Assembly: GCA_016188005.1 (NCBI GenBank)
Contig: JACPIQ010000086.1
Coordinates: 62,001-126,000, forward strand
Length of the DNA stretch: 64,000 bases
Direction: 5' to 3'
Source: Candidatus Rokuibacteriota bacterium
GTDB lineage: Bacteria; Methylomirabilota; Methylomirabilia; Rokubacteriales; CSP1-6
Part shown: positions 45,841 through 54,026 of the stretch, piece by piece
Layout of the letters: each line of letters begins with the position of its first letter
Position numbering within the stretch: position 1 is the first letter of the stretch
The notes under the pieces: generated by a model
Database searches by the model: none
The model's input: only the letters and a program-made list of their open reading frames with translations
What the model was told of the DNA's origin: nothing
Program-made: the position numbers and the translations under genes

Positions 45841-46973
45841 CGGCTCGTCTTCCTCTGGCCCCGCATGGGCGTCGGCAGCGGGCGCTCCTCGTCCGGCCGG
45901 CGGGGCGCGTCGGCGCGGAGCCGCTCGGCCAGCTCGGCCCGCTGCGCCTCCAGCGCCGCGGAACGGTCGGCGTGGACATGATCGAAGATGGCCAGCGGAT
46001 CGGCCGCCGCCATGGCCTCGAAGCGCTCCACGGCAGCTGCAATCTCCTCGTCCACCCGCTCCTCGATCCCCTCCTCGAGCAGGTTCTTCTTCTCGAGGTA
46101 GGCCCGTACTCGCGGAAGCGGGTCCTTCCGCTCCCACGCTCGCACCTCCTCGTCCGAGCGGTAGCGCGTCGGATCGTCGGCGGTGGTGTGGACGCCCAGC
46201 CGGTACGTCATGCACTCGATCAGCGTGGGCCCCTCGCCCCGGCGCGCCCGCTCGACGCCCTCGCGGCTGGCGGCGTACACGGCCAGCAGGTCGTTGCCGT
46301 CCACCTGGATCCCGGGGAATCCGTAGGCCAGCGCCTTCTGAGCCAGCGTGGCCGAGTGCGTCTGCTTCTTGAGCGGGACAGAGATGGCCCACTGGTTGTT
46401 CTGGACGACGAAGACGGCCGGCACATGCCAGACGCCGGCGAAGTTCAGGGCTTCGTGGAAGTCCCCCTCGGAGGTCGCGCCGTCCCCGCAGAAGGCCATG
46501 ACGACGACCTCGTCGCCGCGGTACTGGGCGGCATAGGCCAGCCCCACCGCATGCGGGAGCTGGGTGGCCACGGGGATCGTGATCGGCAGGTCGTGCTGCT
46601 CCGGCGCGGGCTGGGCGCCCTCCAGACGGCCGGCGAAGAAGAGGAGCAGCTTCTCGATGGTCCAGCCGCGCCAGAGCATGGCGGCCGTCTCGCGGAAGGA
46701 AGGGACCATCCAGTCCGAGGGCCGGAGAGCGAAGACACTCCCCATCTGCGCGGCCTCCTGCCCCTTGATGGGCGCGAAGGTGCCGATGCGGCCCTGGCGC
46801 TGGAGCCGGACCATGCGCTCGTCCAGACGCCGGCCGAGCACCATGGCGCGGTACAGGCGCCTGAGCCCGTCCGCGGGGATCTCGGGCTCCAGCGCGGCGT
46901 CGAGATTGCCCTCGCTGTCCAGGATGGACAGGTATTCGATCTGGAACCGGGGCTCGAGCAGGGTCCTCGGCAT
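45828..46973 (-). CDS. pdhA: 2-oxoacid dehydrogenase E1 component, alpha subunit
   Basis: The 381-residue TPP enzyme has the thiamine-binding motif GDGATSEGDFHEALNFAGVW...QNN and the phosphorylation-loop-like YRLGVHTTADDPTRYRSDEEV, which is closer to the bacterial branched-chain/PDH alpha type. The N-terminal RFQIEYLSILDSEGN is also typical of PDH-type alpha subunits. The start was placed at MPRTLLEPRF; the upstream frame runs through a hairpin. It is the first gene of the complex. Confidence 0.92.
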   Translation of the reverse strand: MPRTLLEPRFQIEYLSILDSEGNLDAALEPEIPADGLRRLYRAMVLGRRLDERMVRLQRQGRIGTFAPIKGQEAAQMGSVFALRPSDWMVPSFRETAAMLWRGWTIEKLLLFFAGRLEGAQPAPEQHDLPITIPVATQLPHAVGLAYAAQYRGDEVVVMAFCGDGATSEGDFHEALNFAGVWHVPAVFVVQNNQWAISVPLKKQTHSATLAQKALAYGFPGIQVDGNDLLAVYAASREGVERARRGEGPTLIECMTYRLGVHTTADDPTRYRSDEEVRAWERKDPLPRVRAYLEKKNLLEEGIEERVDEEIAAAVERFEAMAAADPLAIFDHVHADRSAALEAQRAELAERLRADAPRRPDEERPLPTPMRGQRKTSRWAN

Positions 46974-46990
46974 GGCGGCGCCCCTGTCAT

Positions 46991-47042
46991 GGCCCGGCGC
47001 ACGGCGCCGGGCCAACAAGAAGGGGCCCCGAGGGGGGCCCCT
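46991..47042 (-). terminator. Tandem hairpins between fmdB and pdhA
   Basis: AGGGGCCCC (47021-47029) pairs with GGGGCCCCT (47034-47042). Read on the minus strand, that hairpin is followed by TTCTTGTT, as in an intrinsic terminator. A second perfect 10-bp stem (46991-47000 with 47004-47013, loop ACG) lies next, 18 bases before the pdhA ATG. The first probably ends the dcd-pup-fmdB transcript; the second may attenuate or stabilise the pdh leader. Confidence 0.65.
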
Positions 47043-47066
47043 GGCTATGCTCTCAGCACGTCCCCC

Positions 47067-47279
47067 CTAGCGGCAGCCACATCCGCCGCCCCCGCAACAG
47101 CCGCCGGCGGCGGGCCCCGGGGAGCCGTCGAACCGGTTCTGCGTGGCGGCGCCGAAGAGCGAGAGGAGGCGCATGACCTGCGGGCTCTCGCATTCGGGGC
47201 AGGTCACGGTCGCTCGCGCGTCCACCAGCTTCTCGAACTCCCTGTCGCATGCCCGGCAGCGATACTCGTAGATCGGCAA
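47067..47279 (-). CDS. FmdB-type zinc-ribbon protein
   Basis: The 70-residue protein has the FmdB zinc ribbon (MPIYEYRCRACDREFE, then CPECESPQVMRLLS) and a Gly/Cys-rich C-terminal tail (AAGGCCGGGGCGCR). FmdB-like proteins are possible regulators of unknown target. It begins 3 bp after the pup stop, so the two are co-transcribed. Confidence 0.88.
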   Translation of the reverse strand: MPIYEYRCRACDREFEKLVDARATVTCPECESPQVMRLLSLFGAATQNRFDGSPGPAAGGCCGGGGCGCR

Positions 47280-47282
47280 TGC

Positions 47283-47483
47283 CTACTCCCCCCCGCGCTG
47301 GACGTAGCTCTTGACGAACTCCTCGGCGTTCTCCTCGAGGATATCGTCGATCTCGTCCAGGAGATCGTCCAGGTCTTCCTTGATCTTCTTGCCCTTCTTG
47401 GCAAGCTCCGCGCTGCCCGCCGCGCCGTCGTCCCCCTCCGCGGGCTTGGTGGGCCTCGTCTCCTTCTTCTTCTGCTCAGCCAT
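47283..47483 (-). CDS. pup: Prokaryotic ubiquitin-like protein Pup, ending GGE
   Basis: The 66-residue protein is disordered and charged at the N-terminus (MAEQKKKETRPTKP). It then has the Pup coiled region (KKIKEDLDDLLDEIDDILEENAEEFVKSY) and terminates VQRGGE. The C-terminal Gly-Gly-Glu is the form that the ligase PafA can attach directly, without deamidation by Dop. Usual lengths are 60-70. The ATG at 47483 has AGGAGG about 11 bases upstream. No pafA, dop, mpa or proteasome gene is in the window, which is unusual because pup normally sits with prcBA. Confidence 0.9.
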   Translation of the reverse strand: MAEQKKKETRPTKPAEGDDGAAGSAELAKKGKKIKEDLDDLLDEIDDILEENAEEFVKSYVQRGGE

Positions 47484-47529
47484 GGGGCCGATCACCTCCT
47501 CGCCTCCCGCAGGAGGCCGACGCCGGGGC

Positions 47530-49314
47530 CTAGACGGTGGGCAGCACGATCCCCTGCTGCGCCTGGTACTTCCCCTGCCGGTCCGCGTAGGACGTCTCGC
47601 AGACCTCGTCTGACTCGAAGAATAACACCTGGGCGATACCCTCGTTGGCGTAGATTTTCGCCGGGAGCGGCGTGGTGTTGCTGATCTCCAGCGTGACGAA
47701 CCCCTCCCACTCCGGCTCGAAGGGGGTCACGTTGGTGATGATGCCGCAACGCGCGTACGTGGAGTTGTGGACGACGATGTCGTTGGCCAGGAAGTTGGCC
47801 GTCTCCGGCAGGGTGAGATCGTAGACCGTCCCCCACCCGTCCGGCCGGATCGCCGCCACCGTGTCCCAGAGGATGTCCGAGTCCGCTATCCGCCCGAGAC
47901 CCTCGTCGCTCAGCCGAAGAGCCATGTCCCGCGCCAGGGCTCGCGGCACGCCCTGCCGGGGGCTGGTGCTGGGCAGCCCCATGGTTCTCATGGAGACTCC
48001 CCTTCCGTGACAGGCCGCGCGGATGGTCGCCCAAGCCGCCGGAGGGAGGGTATCGAAGTTCGACTTCCGCTGAGGCTCCCGTTCGATCTTCTCCACCGCC
48101 TCGTCCAGTCGCCTCTGCTTCGCGGAGTCCGGCACGAAGCCGATGCGCTCGGCGAACCGACGGATGTGCTCCTTGCTCGTGATCGACAGGACGAAGGCGC
48201 CCCGGCCAGACTGCGTCGGGCGGGAGCGCAGCAGGGAAAGGATCTCGAAGCGCAGCAGGAGGTGCTGGACCTCCCGCGCGAGCCGTTCCGAGGTCGTGCA
48301 GAACTCGAGATGGATCGCGTCCCCGCTGATCGAGATCCCTCCGTCGCCGGAGAACAACGCCCGCAGAAACCGGGCGAGCAGGGCAGGCCGCAGCTCGAAC
48401 AGGACCGGCGGGACGAATTTGTCCGGAGACTTCACCGCCAGACCGTGTGAGTCGAGCCACGCGGCCAGTCGGTTGCGCTCCATGACTCCGCCGCGCCGCC
48501 CCCTGTTGGTGGCGTTGACCGACACGCGGGCCACGGGTCGCGGGACGCACCCGAACTGCTCTAGCGCCGTGGAGAAGTAGTCGCGCAGGACCGGATCCCC
48601 GCTCGTGTAGCGGGGAGACGAGCCCGGGGTGGCGCACTGTCCGTCGGAGATCATCAGGCCCAGGAGGTCTACCTCGGCCGGCGGCAGGCTCCTCTGCCCG
48701 AAGACGGGAATACGTCTGGGCACTCCGATCCGGTCGCCCGGCCTCAGGTGGCGCAGTTCCCGCCACCCCGTGTACGTCAGGAGGGGATGGTGAGGGGTGG
48801 CCCGCAGGGTTCGCCCGGTCCGAGTCACCAGCTGCCGGAGCGGCAAGACCCCCTGTCGGACGCCCTCCGCTACATCGGCGCGCGCCACGGCGCTGCCTTT
48901 GAGGGTGGCCGTCGCCCCCCCGCGGCCGAAGAGATCCTCGATGGGGACGAGCCGGCCGGACGAGGCGTCGACGATCTGGCTGTCTCCTGCGAGGCACTTC
49001 CCGAGACAGACGGTGATCACGTTGCGCGGGATCTTGAAGTATTCGACGGAGCGCCCGAGCGCGAAGGAGTTGGGCGGGATGATGCAGACTTCGCCCCGGA
49101 AGTCCACGAAGGAGCGCGGGTCGAAGGCCTTGGGATCGACGATGGTGTTGTTGATGTTAGTGAAGATCTTGAACTCATCGGAGATCCGCAGGTCATAGCC
49201 ATAGGAGGACACGCCGTAGGAGATGCCGCCCTGGCGCACCTGCCGCTCGGCGAACGGCTTGATCATGCCGTGCTCGAGCGACATCTTCTTGATCCAGCGA
49301 TCGCTCTTGACCAC
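47530..49314 (-). CDS. dcd: dCTP deaminase containing an intein
   Basis: The 594-residue precursor splits into a normal dCTP deaminase of 183 residues and a 411-residue intein. The extein begins [18 protein letters not shown], continues through [15 protein letters not shown], and stops at VITVCLGK; it resumes at [22 protein letters not shown]. The enzyme makes dUTP from dCTP. The GTG start was chosen on homology, though an upstream TTG (49353) is possible. It lies 67 bp after thrB and before pup. Confidence 0.92.
   Translation of the reverse strand: MVKSDRWIKKMSLEHGMIKPFAERQVRQGGISYGVSSYGYDLRISDEFKIFTNINNTIVDPKAFDPRSFVDFRGEVCIIPPNSFALGRSVEYFKIPRNVITVCLGKCLAGDSQIVDASSGRLVPIEDLFGRGGATATLKGSAVARADVAEGVRQGVLPLRQLVTRTGRTLRATPHHPLLTYTGWRELRHLRPGDRIGVPRRIPVFGQRSLPPAEVDLLGLMISDGQCATPGSSPRYTSGDPVLRDYFSTALEQFGCVPRPVARVSVNATNRGRRGGVMERNRLAAWLDSHGLAVKSPDKFVPPVLFELRPALLARFLRALFSGDGGISISGDAIHLEFCTTSERLAREVQHLLLRFEILSLLRSRPTQSGRGAFVLSITSKEHIRRFAERIGFVPDSAKQRRLDEAVEKIEREPQRKSNFDTLPPAAWATIRAACHGRGVSMRTMGLPSTSPRQGVPRALARDMALRLSDEGLGRIADSDILWDTVAAIRPDGWGTVYDLTLPETANFLANDIVVHNSTYARCGIITNVTPFEPEWEGFVTLEISNTTPLPAKIYANEGIAQVLFFESDEVCETSYADRQGKYQAQQGIVLPTV
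47764..48996 (-). mobile_element. Intein in dcd with LAGLIDADG homing endonuclease
   Basis: The insert starts with Cys in [22 protein letters not shown] (block A) and ends [21 protein letters not shown] (blocks F and G), followed by Ser as the +1 residue. [12 protein letters not shown] is block B. The middle has the paired endonuclease motifs LLGLMISDG and [13 protein letters not shown]. It sits between Lys and Ser of CLGK/STYARCG, a conserved active-site-near segment. All splicing residues (Cys1, HN, Ser+1) are present, so splicing should work. Confidence 0.93.
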
Positions 49315-49381
49315 CGTGCGCTTATGGTACCCGCCGGCAGCGGGATGGGTCAAGCCGTGAACGCCTGTCCACCGGTCCCCG

Positions 49382-50287
49382 CTAGCGCGCGACCTGCTCC
49401 ACGCTGGTGCCGGTGGTGTCGGCAGCGAGCGCGAGCGCTCGGCCCGCCACGCCGGCTCGGCGGAGGGCGCCCTCCATCGCGCGTCCCACGTCGTCCCCTG
49501 GCCCCCGAGCGACGGCCAGGACCGAGGGCCCGGCGCCGGACAGCGCGCAGGCGAGCGCGCCCGCGTGGACCGCGGCGGGGAGGACCCCGGCGAGCCACGG
49601 AAACAGCTTGAGGCGAAAGGGCTGATGGAGGCGGTCCTCCATCGCCACGCCGAGCAAGTCGGATTTGCCGGTCGCGAGCGCGGCGACGAGCAAGCTCACG
49701 CGCTGCAGGTTGAACACCGCGTCGGCCCGCGGATAGCTTTCGGGCAATGCCGCGCGGGCCTCGGCCGTGCAGCCCTCGGCCTCCGGCACGAGCACGACCC
49801 AGCAGAGGTCGGCCGGCACCGGCAGGGACGCCGCGGCCACGCGGTCGCCGGCCCAGCAGGAGACTGTCAGCCCGCCCAGGAGGGCCGCCGTCACGTTGTC
49901 GGGGTGCCCCTCGGCGCGGGCGGCAAGCCTGAGGAGGGCGTCCCGGTCGAGCGGCGCGCCGCAGAGGGCATTCCCCCCCACGAGGCCGCCCACCCAGGCC
50001 GCGGCGCTCGAGCCCAGCCCGCGGCTGGGCGGGATGCGGTTCACGCAGTGAAGCGTCACGCCCCGCCACGGACGCCCCGCAGCCTGGAAGGCCATGCGCG
50101 CACCCTTCACCACCACGTTGTCTTCTCCCGTCGCGAGCCGGCCTGCGCCCTCGCCCTCGATGGACACAGCCACCCCTTCGGATTCCTCGAACGCCATCTC
50201 GTTGTGGAGCCCGAGCGCCAGCCCCAGCACGTCGAAGCCCGGGCCCAGGTTGGCGGAGGTGGCGGGAACGCGGACGCGGACGCGCAT
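49382..50287 (-). CDS. thrB: Homoserine kinase
   Basis: The 301-residue GHMP kinase phosphorylates homoserine in threonine synthesis. It has [21 protein letters not shown] at the start, the GHMP motif [18 protein letters not shown], and [13 protein letters not shown] near the C-terminus. The ATG overlaps the ccdA stop (TGATG). It is followed by the dcd gene. Its place between thiol-export genes and dcd has no evident logic. Confidence 0.93.
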   Translation of the reverse strand: MRVRVRVPATSANLGPGFDVLGLALGLHNEMAFEESEGVAVSIEGEGAGRLATGEDNVVVKGARMAFQAAGRPWRGVTLHCVNRIPPSRGLGSSAAAWVGGLVGGNALCGAPLDRDALLRLAARAEGHPDNVTAALLGGLTVSCWAGDRVAAASLPVPADLCWVVLVPEAEGCTAEARAALPESYPRADAVFNLQRVSLLVAALATGKSDLLGVAMEDRLHQPFRLKLFPWLAGVLPAAVHAGALACALSGAGPSVLAVARGPGDDVGRAMEGALRRAGVAGRALALAADTTGTSVEQVAR

Positions 50288-51024
50288 CAGAGGCGCCGCA
50301 GCAGCCACGCCGGCGTGAGGCCGATGGCCCACGCGTTCAGCACGACGTAGTAGTTGCTCGCGACCAGCAGCCCCACGGCGACGAGCAGGACGCCGGCCGC
50401 GCGCTCCACCACGGGGAGGAGCGGGCGGTAGCGTTTGAAGAACTTGAGAAAGCCGCCCAGCGCGAGCGAAAAGAGGAGGAAGGGCACGCCCAGCCCCGCC
50501 GAGTAGGCCAGGAGGAGGCCGACGCCCTCGCCCACGGTCCTGTCGTTGCTCGCCAGCGTGAGGATGGAGCCGAGGATGGGCCCCACGCATGGCGTCCAGC
50601 CGATGGCGAAGGTGAGCCCGACGGCGAAGGAGCCGAGGAGCCCGGTGGGCTTGCTCCGGATCCGGATCTGGTGCGTTCGCCCCAGGGCCGCGAACTTGAG
50701 GACGCCGGCGATGTACAGGCCGAAGACCACGATCAGGGTGCCGCCCGCAATCCGGATCCAGTCGCTGTAGTCCAGGAGGAATTGCCCGGCGGCGCTGAAC
50801 GAGGCCCCCAGGCTCACGAAGACCGTGCTGAAGCCCACGATGAAGGCCAGGGAGTGCAGCATCACCCGCGTCCGCGCCGCGGCCGTCACCTCCCCCGCCA
50901 GGCGATCCACTGACATGCCGGTGATGAATGAGAGATAGGAGGGGAACAACGGGAGGACGCAGGGCGAGAGGAAGGAGAAGAGGCCGGCAGTGAATGCGAC
51001 GAAGACACCAAGTGATTCAGTCAC
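50287..51024 (-). CDS. ccdA: CcdA-type cytochrome c biogenesis/thiol transport protein
   Basis: The 245-residue protein has six membrane helices and the two CcdA cysteines in LSPCVLPLFPSYLSF and GWTPCVGPILG. It moves electrons from cytosolic thioredoxin across the membrane to periplasmic proteins. It starts with GTG 10 bp after tlpA; AAAGGA precedes it. It would reduce the TlpA-like protein. Confidence 0.93.
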   Translation of the reverse strand: MTESLGVFVAFTAGLFSFLSPCVLPLFPSYLSFITGMSVDRLAGEVTAAARTRVMLHSLAFIVGFSTVFVSLGASFSAAGQFLLDYSDWIRIAGGTLIVVFGLYIAGVLKFAALGRTHQIRIRSKPTGLLGSFAVGLTFAIGWTPCVGPILGSILTLASNDRTVGEGVGLLLAYSAGLGVPFLLFSLALGGFLKFFKRYRPLLPVVERAAGVLLVAVGLLVASNYYVVLNAWAIGLTPAWLLRRL

Positions 51025-51034
51025 CTGGCATCCT

Positions 51035-51583
51035 TTACCTGAGCATGGACTCGAAGAGAGAGTGGGCGGGCTTGCCATCCCACTCCCGGGGCCCCAGCGC
51101 GATCAGCGTGAGATTCCCCTGCCTGTCGATGATCATGGTGGAGGGCACGGCCCGGACGCCGTAGAGGCTCGCCACCGTCCCCTTGGAGTCGAGCCCGACG
51201 GGGAAGGTGAGGCCGTGCTGCTTGACGAAGGGGACGACGACGGAGGCGCCCTCCGAGTCCATGGATACCGCCAGGACCACGAGCCCTTTCGCCCTGTACT
51301 TGCGGTAGAGGCGCTCCATGGCCGGCATCTCTTCCTTGCACGGAGGGCACCAGGTGGCCCAGAAATTGAGAAAGACAACTTTGCCCCTGAAGTCCGACAG
51401 CTTCACGGGTCCCTGGTCCGACGTGGGCGTCTGGAAGTCCCTGGCCTGCTGGAGACGCTGGAGCTTGATGAGATCCAGCGCCTGCACGGCCTCCTGCCCC
51501 GGCGCCGCGGGCGAGAGCGCCGCGAAGAGGACCGTTGCCAGGAGCGACAGCGCGAGGATCGCCGCACGGGCTCCACATGGCAT
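51035..51583 (-). CDS. TlpA/ResA-like periplasmic thioredoxin
   Basis: The 182-residue protein has a signal anchor (AAILALSLLATVLFAALSPA) and an AhpC/TSA-type thioredoxin domain with the active site FWATWCPPCKEEMPAM and a cis-proline in GVRAVPSTMIID. It probably reduces cytochrome c apoproteins or other periplasmic thiols using electrons from CcdA. It is the first gene of the minus-strand operon tlpA-ccdA-thrB-dcd-pup-fmdB. A TATACT box lies only 6 bases ahead of the ATG, so the transcript could be leaderless. Confidence 0.9.
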   Translation of the reverse strand: MPCGARAAILALSLLATVLFAALSPAAPGQEAVQALDLIKLQRLQQARDFQTPTSDQGPVKLSDFRGKVVFLNFWATWCPPCKEEMPAMERLYRKYRAKGLVVLAVSMDSEGASVVVPFVKQHGLTFPVGLDSKGTVASLYGVRAVPSTMIIDRQGNLTLIALGPREWDGKPAHSLFESMLR

Positions 51584-51589
51584 GGAGCC

Positions 51590-51595
51590 AGTATA
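51590..51595 (-). promoter_or_regulatory. TATACT -10 box of the tlpA gene
   Basis: TATACT on the minus strand ends 6 bases before the tlpA ATG. No good -35 is visible at 16-18 bases. If it is used, the mRNA would start at or near the ATG. Similar short spacing occurs ahead of the lysR gene and the 62671 gene. Confidence 0.4.
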
Positions 51596-51654
51596 CACGC
51601 GGCTCGCCGGCACCGTCCCCGGCGGAGCCGGCTGTGCTAGGGTTTAGAGCATCC

Positions 51655-52860
51655 ATGCCGCTCACCATCCTCGCCGATGACCTCACGGGCGCCTGCGACG
51701 CCGGCGCTCCCTTCGCGGGCCCCGGCCGCGTGGGCCTCTTCGTGGAGCCCGCCGCCCCCGGCGCGGACTGGAACGTCGCCTCCGTGGACACCGAGAGCCG
51801 CGCGCTCCCTCCTGCCGAGGCCGCCGACCGGATCCGCCGCGCCGCCGGCCGGATGGGTCCGCGCCTGCGCCACGGCCGCGTCTTCAAGAAGATCGACTCC
51901 AGCATGCGGGGCGCCGTCGGCGCCGAGGTGGTGGCCCTGTGCTCCGCCGCCGCGGCCAGGACGGCGCTGGTGTGCCCGGCCTTCCCGGCGGAGCGCCGGA
52001 CCGTGGTCGGGGGCATCCTGCGAATCCACGGCCTCCCCGCTCACGAGTCTCCGGTGGGACGCGACCCCGACTACCCCGCGCCGACCTCCGACCTCCTCGA
52101 GATCCTGGCCGGGCAGCTCGGGCATCCCGTGGGCCACGTCCCGCTCGAGACGGTCCGCCGCGGCGACGAGGCGCTCCGGCACGCGCTCGCGCGAGCAGCG
52201 CCTCCCCTCGTCGTCGCCGACGCCGTCACCGAGGCTGATCTCGACGCCCTCGCGCGGGCCGTCATCGCCCTGCCGGCCACGCTCCTGGCCGGCTCGGCTG
52301 GGCTGGCGCGCCGGCTCGCGAGCGCGCTCGGCCACGCCGGCGACCCCGCGCCCCTGCCGGCAGGGCGAGCCTGGCTCATCGTCGCCGGCAGCCTGCATCC
52401 CGCGACGACCGCGCAGATCGAGACGCTGGCTACCGCCGGCGTGACGGGCCTCTGGATCGAGCCCGGCGGTAGCCGACCAGATCCGGCGGGCATCGTCGCA
52501 GCGCTGGCCGCCGACGAGCCTGCGTTCGTGGCCGCGCGCGTGCCCGCCGCGTCGCCCGGACGGCTCGAGCGTGCCCAGATGGCCAAGCGCCTGGCCTGCG
52601 CCGCGACAGCAGCGCTCTCGGTGGCGACGCCAGCCCTGGTCTGCGCCACCGGAGGCGAGACCGCGCTGGCACTGACGCGCGCCCTGGGCGCCGCTCGGCT
52701 CGAGCTCCTGGGGGCGCCGGGGCCCGGGCTCGCGCTGGGCGAGATGATCGTCCCCGGCGCCTCGGGGCCCCGGAGGTCGGGGCGGAGGCTCCTCACCAAG
52801 GCGGGTGGCTTCGGCCCGCCGGAGCTGTTCGTCACCCTCATCACAGGAACCCGACGATGA
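51655..52860 (+). CDS. Four-carbon acid sugar kinase (DUF1537 family)
   Basis: The 401-residue kinase has the DUF1537 motifs LTILADDLTGACDAGAPF at the N-terminus, FKKIDSSMRGAVGAE, VCPAFPAERRTVVGG and the C-terminal nucleotide part with ATGGETALAL, GMIVPGAS-like LGEMIVPGAS and LLTKAGGFGP. Family members phosphorylate D-threonate, D-erythronate or L-erythronate ready for PdxA2-type dehydrogenation. Its stop overlaps the pdxA2 start (ATGA), which supports that pathway. The exact acid is not determined. Confidence 0.88.
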   Translation: MPLTILADDLTGACDAGAPFAGPGRVGLFVEPAAPGADWNVASVDTESRALPPAEAADRIRRAAGRMGPRLRHGRVFKKIDSSMRGAVGAEVVALCSAAAARTALVCPAFPAERRTVVGGILRIHGLPAHESPVGRDPDYPAPTSDLLEILAGQLGHPVGHVPLETVRRGDEALRHALARAAPPLVVADAVTEADLDALARAVIALPATLLAGSAGLARRLASALGHAGDPAPLPAGRAWLIVAGSLHPATTAQIETLATAGVTGLWIEPGGSRPDPAGIVAALAADEPAFVAARVPAASPGRLERAQMAKRLACAATAALSVATPALVCATGGETALALTRALGAARLELLGAPGPGLALGEMIVPGASGPRRSGRRLLTKAGGFGPPELFVTLITGTRR

Positions 52861-53897
52861 GCGCTCCTCTTCCCCGGCTCGGCATCACCATGGGCGACCC
52901 GGCCGGCGTCGGTCCGGAAATCACCGCCAAGGCGCTGGCCACCCCGCAGGTCGCCTCGACATGCCGGGCCCTCGTCGTGGGCGACGGCGCCACCCTCCAG
53001 GCAACCCTCGATCTCCTCCACTCCCCGCTGCGGCTCCACGCCGTGAGCGGCCTCGCCGAGTGCGCCTTCGCCCCCGGCACCATCGAATGCCTCGATCTCC
53101 GGAACGTGGATCCCGCGGCGCTTCCGAAGGGCGCGGTGAGCCCCGAGGCGGGGCGGGCCGCCTACGCCTACATCGAGCGAGCGGTGGCGCTGTGCCAGGA
53201 CGGCCAGCTCGACGCCATCGTCACCGCGCCCATCAACAAGGAGTCGCTGGCGGCGGGGGGATGCGAACACACCGGGCACACGGAGATCCTCGCCCGGCTC
53301 TCCGGGACGAGGGACTTCGCGATGCTGCTCGTGGCGCCGGACCTGCGGGTGATCCACGTCACGACCCATGTGGCGCTCAGGCGCGTGCCCGACCTCGTGA
53401 CCCGCGATCGCGTGCTCGGCGTCGTGCGTCTCGCCCACCGGGCCATGACGAGCCTCGGGGCCGCGCGCCCCAGGATCGCGGTGTGCGGGCTCAACCCCCA
53501 CGCGGGGGAGGGCGGTCTCTTCGGGGACGAGGAGCAGCGAGAGATCGTCCCGGCCGTGGAGGCCGCGCGCCTGGAAGGGCTCGAAGTCCACGGACCGCTG
53601 CCGGCGGACACTCTTTTCTCCCGCGCCCGCGGCGGAGAATTCGACATCGTCGTCGCCATGTACCACGACCAGGGGCATGTTCCGGTGAAGACGCTGGGCT
53701 TCACCTACGACCAGCAGAGCGGGACCTGGACGGGGCTGTCGGGGGTCAACGTGACGGTGGGGCTGCCCTTCCTGCGCGTGTCGGTGGATCACGGCACGGC
53801 CTTCGACCGGGCCTGGCAGGGCATCGCGAACCCCGAGAGCATGATCGAGGCGATCCAGCTGGCCGTGCGCATGCTCGGCCCGGCCCGGGCACCTTGA
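52857..53897 (+). CDS. PdxA-family 4-phospho-sugar-acid dehydrogenase (PdxA2-like)
   Basis: The 346-residue enzyme has the PdxA motifs ITMGDPAGVGPEITAKAL, VTAPINKESLAAGG, HTGHTEIL with the metal-binding His, GLNPHAGEGG, and MYHDQGHVPVKTLGF. Coupling to a DUF1537 kinase points to the PdxA2 branch, which oxidises and decarboxylates D-threonate 4-phosphate or D-erythronate 4-phosphate, rather than to vitamin B6 synthesis. Both options share the same fold. Confidence 0.88.
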   Translation: MSAPLPRLGITMGDPAGVGPEITAKALATPQVASTCRALVVGDGATLQATLDLLHSPLRLHAVSGLAECAFAPGTIECLDLRNVDPAALPKGAVSPEAGRAAYAYIERAVALCQDGQLDAIVTAPINKESLAAGGCEHTGHTEILARLSGTRDFAMLLVAPDLRVIHVTTHVALRRVPDLVTRDRVLGVVRLAHRAMTSLGAARPRIAVCGLNPHAGEGGLFGDEEQREIVPAVEAARLEGLEVHGPLPADTLFSRARGGEFDIVVAMYHDQGHVPVKTLGFTYDQQSGTWTGLSGVNVTVGLPFLRVSVDHGTAFDRAWQGIANPESMIEAIQLAVRMLGPARAP

Positions 53898-53922
53898 CAC
53901 GCCCGCCGGTCCTGCTTATAAG
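53894..53922 (+). promoter_or_regulatory. Promoter P1 of the peptide-type binding protein gene
   Basis: TTGACA (53894-53899) and TATAAG (53917-53922) are exactly 17 bases apart. The match is near-perfect to the sigma-70 consensus. Confidence 0.85.
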
Positions 53923-53950
53923 GAGCCATGAGTGGAACCCCGCGCCGACC

Positions 53951-53979
53951 TTGACAGTTTCCGGGGGCGAGACTATAAG
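53951..53979 (+). promoter_or_regulatory. Promoter P2 of the peptide-type binding protein gene
   Basis: TTGACA (53951-53956) and TATAAG (53974-53979) repeat the same hexamers and 17-base spacing 57 bases downstream of P1. The ATG at 54027 is about 47 bases past the -10. Tandem strong promoters suit a highly expressed binding protein. Confidence 0.85.
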
Positions 53980-54026
53980 GGGGCAACCGTCCAGTCGTTC
54001 CTGACACATCCCCAGGGAGGAAGTCC

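Noticed and set aside
53928-53954. Tiny leader peptide between the two tandem promoters, with AAGGAG ahead
   Set aside because: The would-be ribosome site overlaps the P1 -10 box, so it would not be transcribed intact. It is a chance feature of the promoter repeat.
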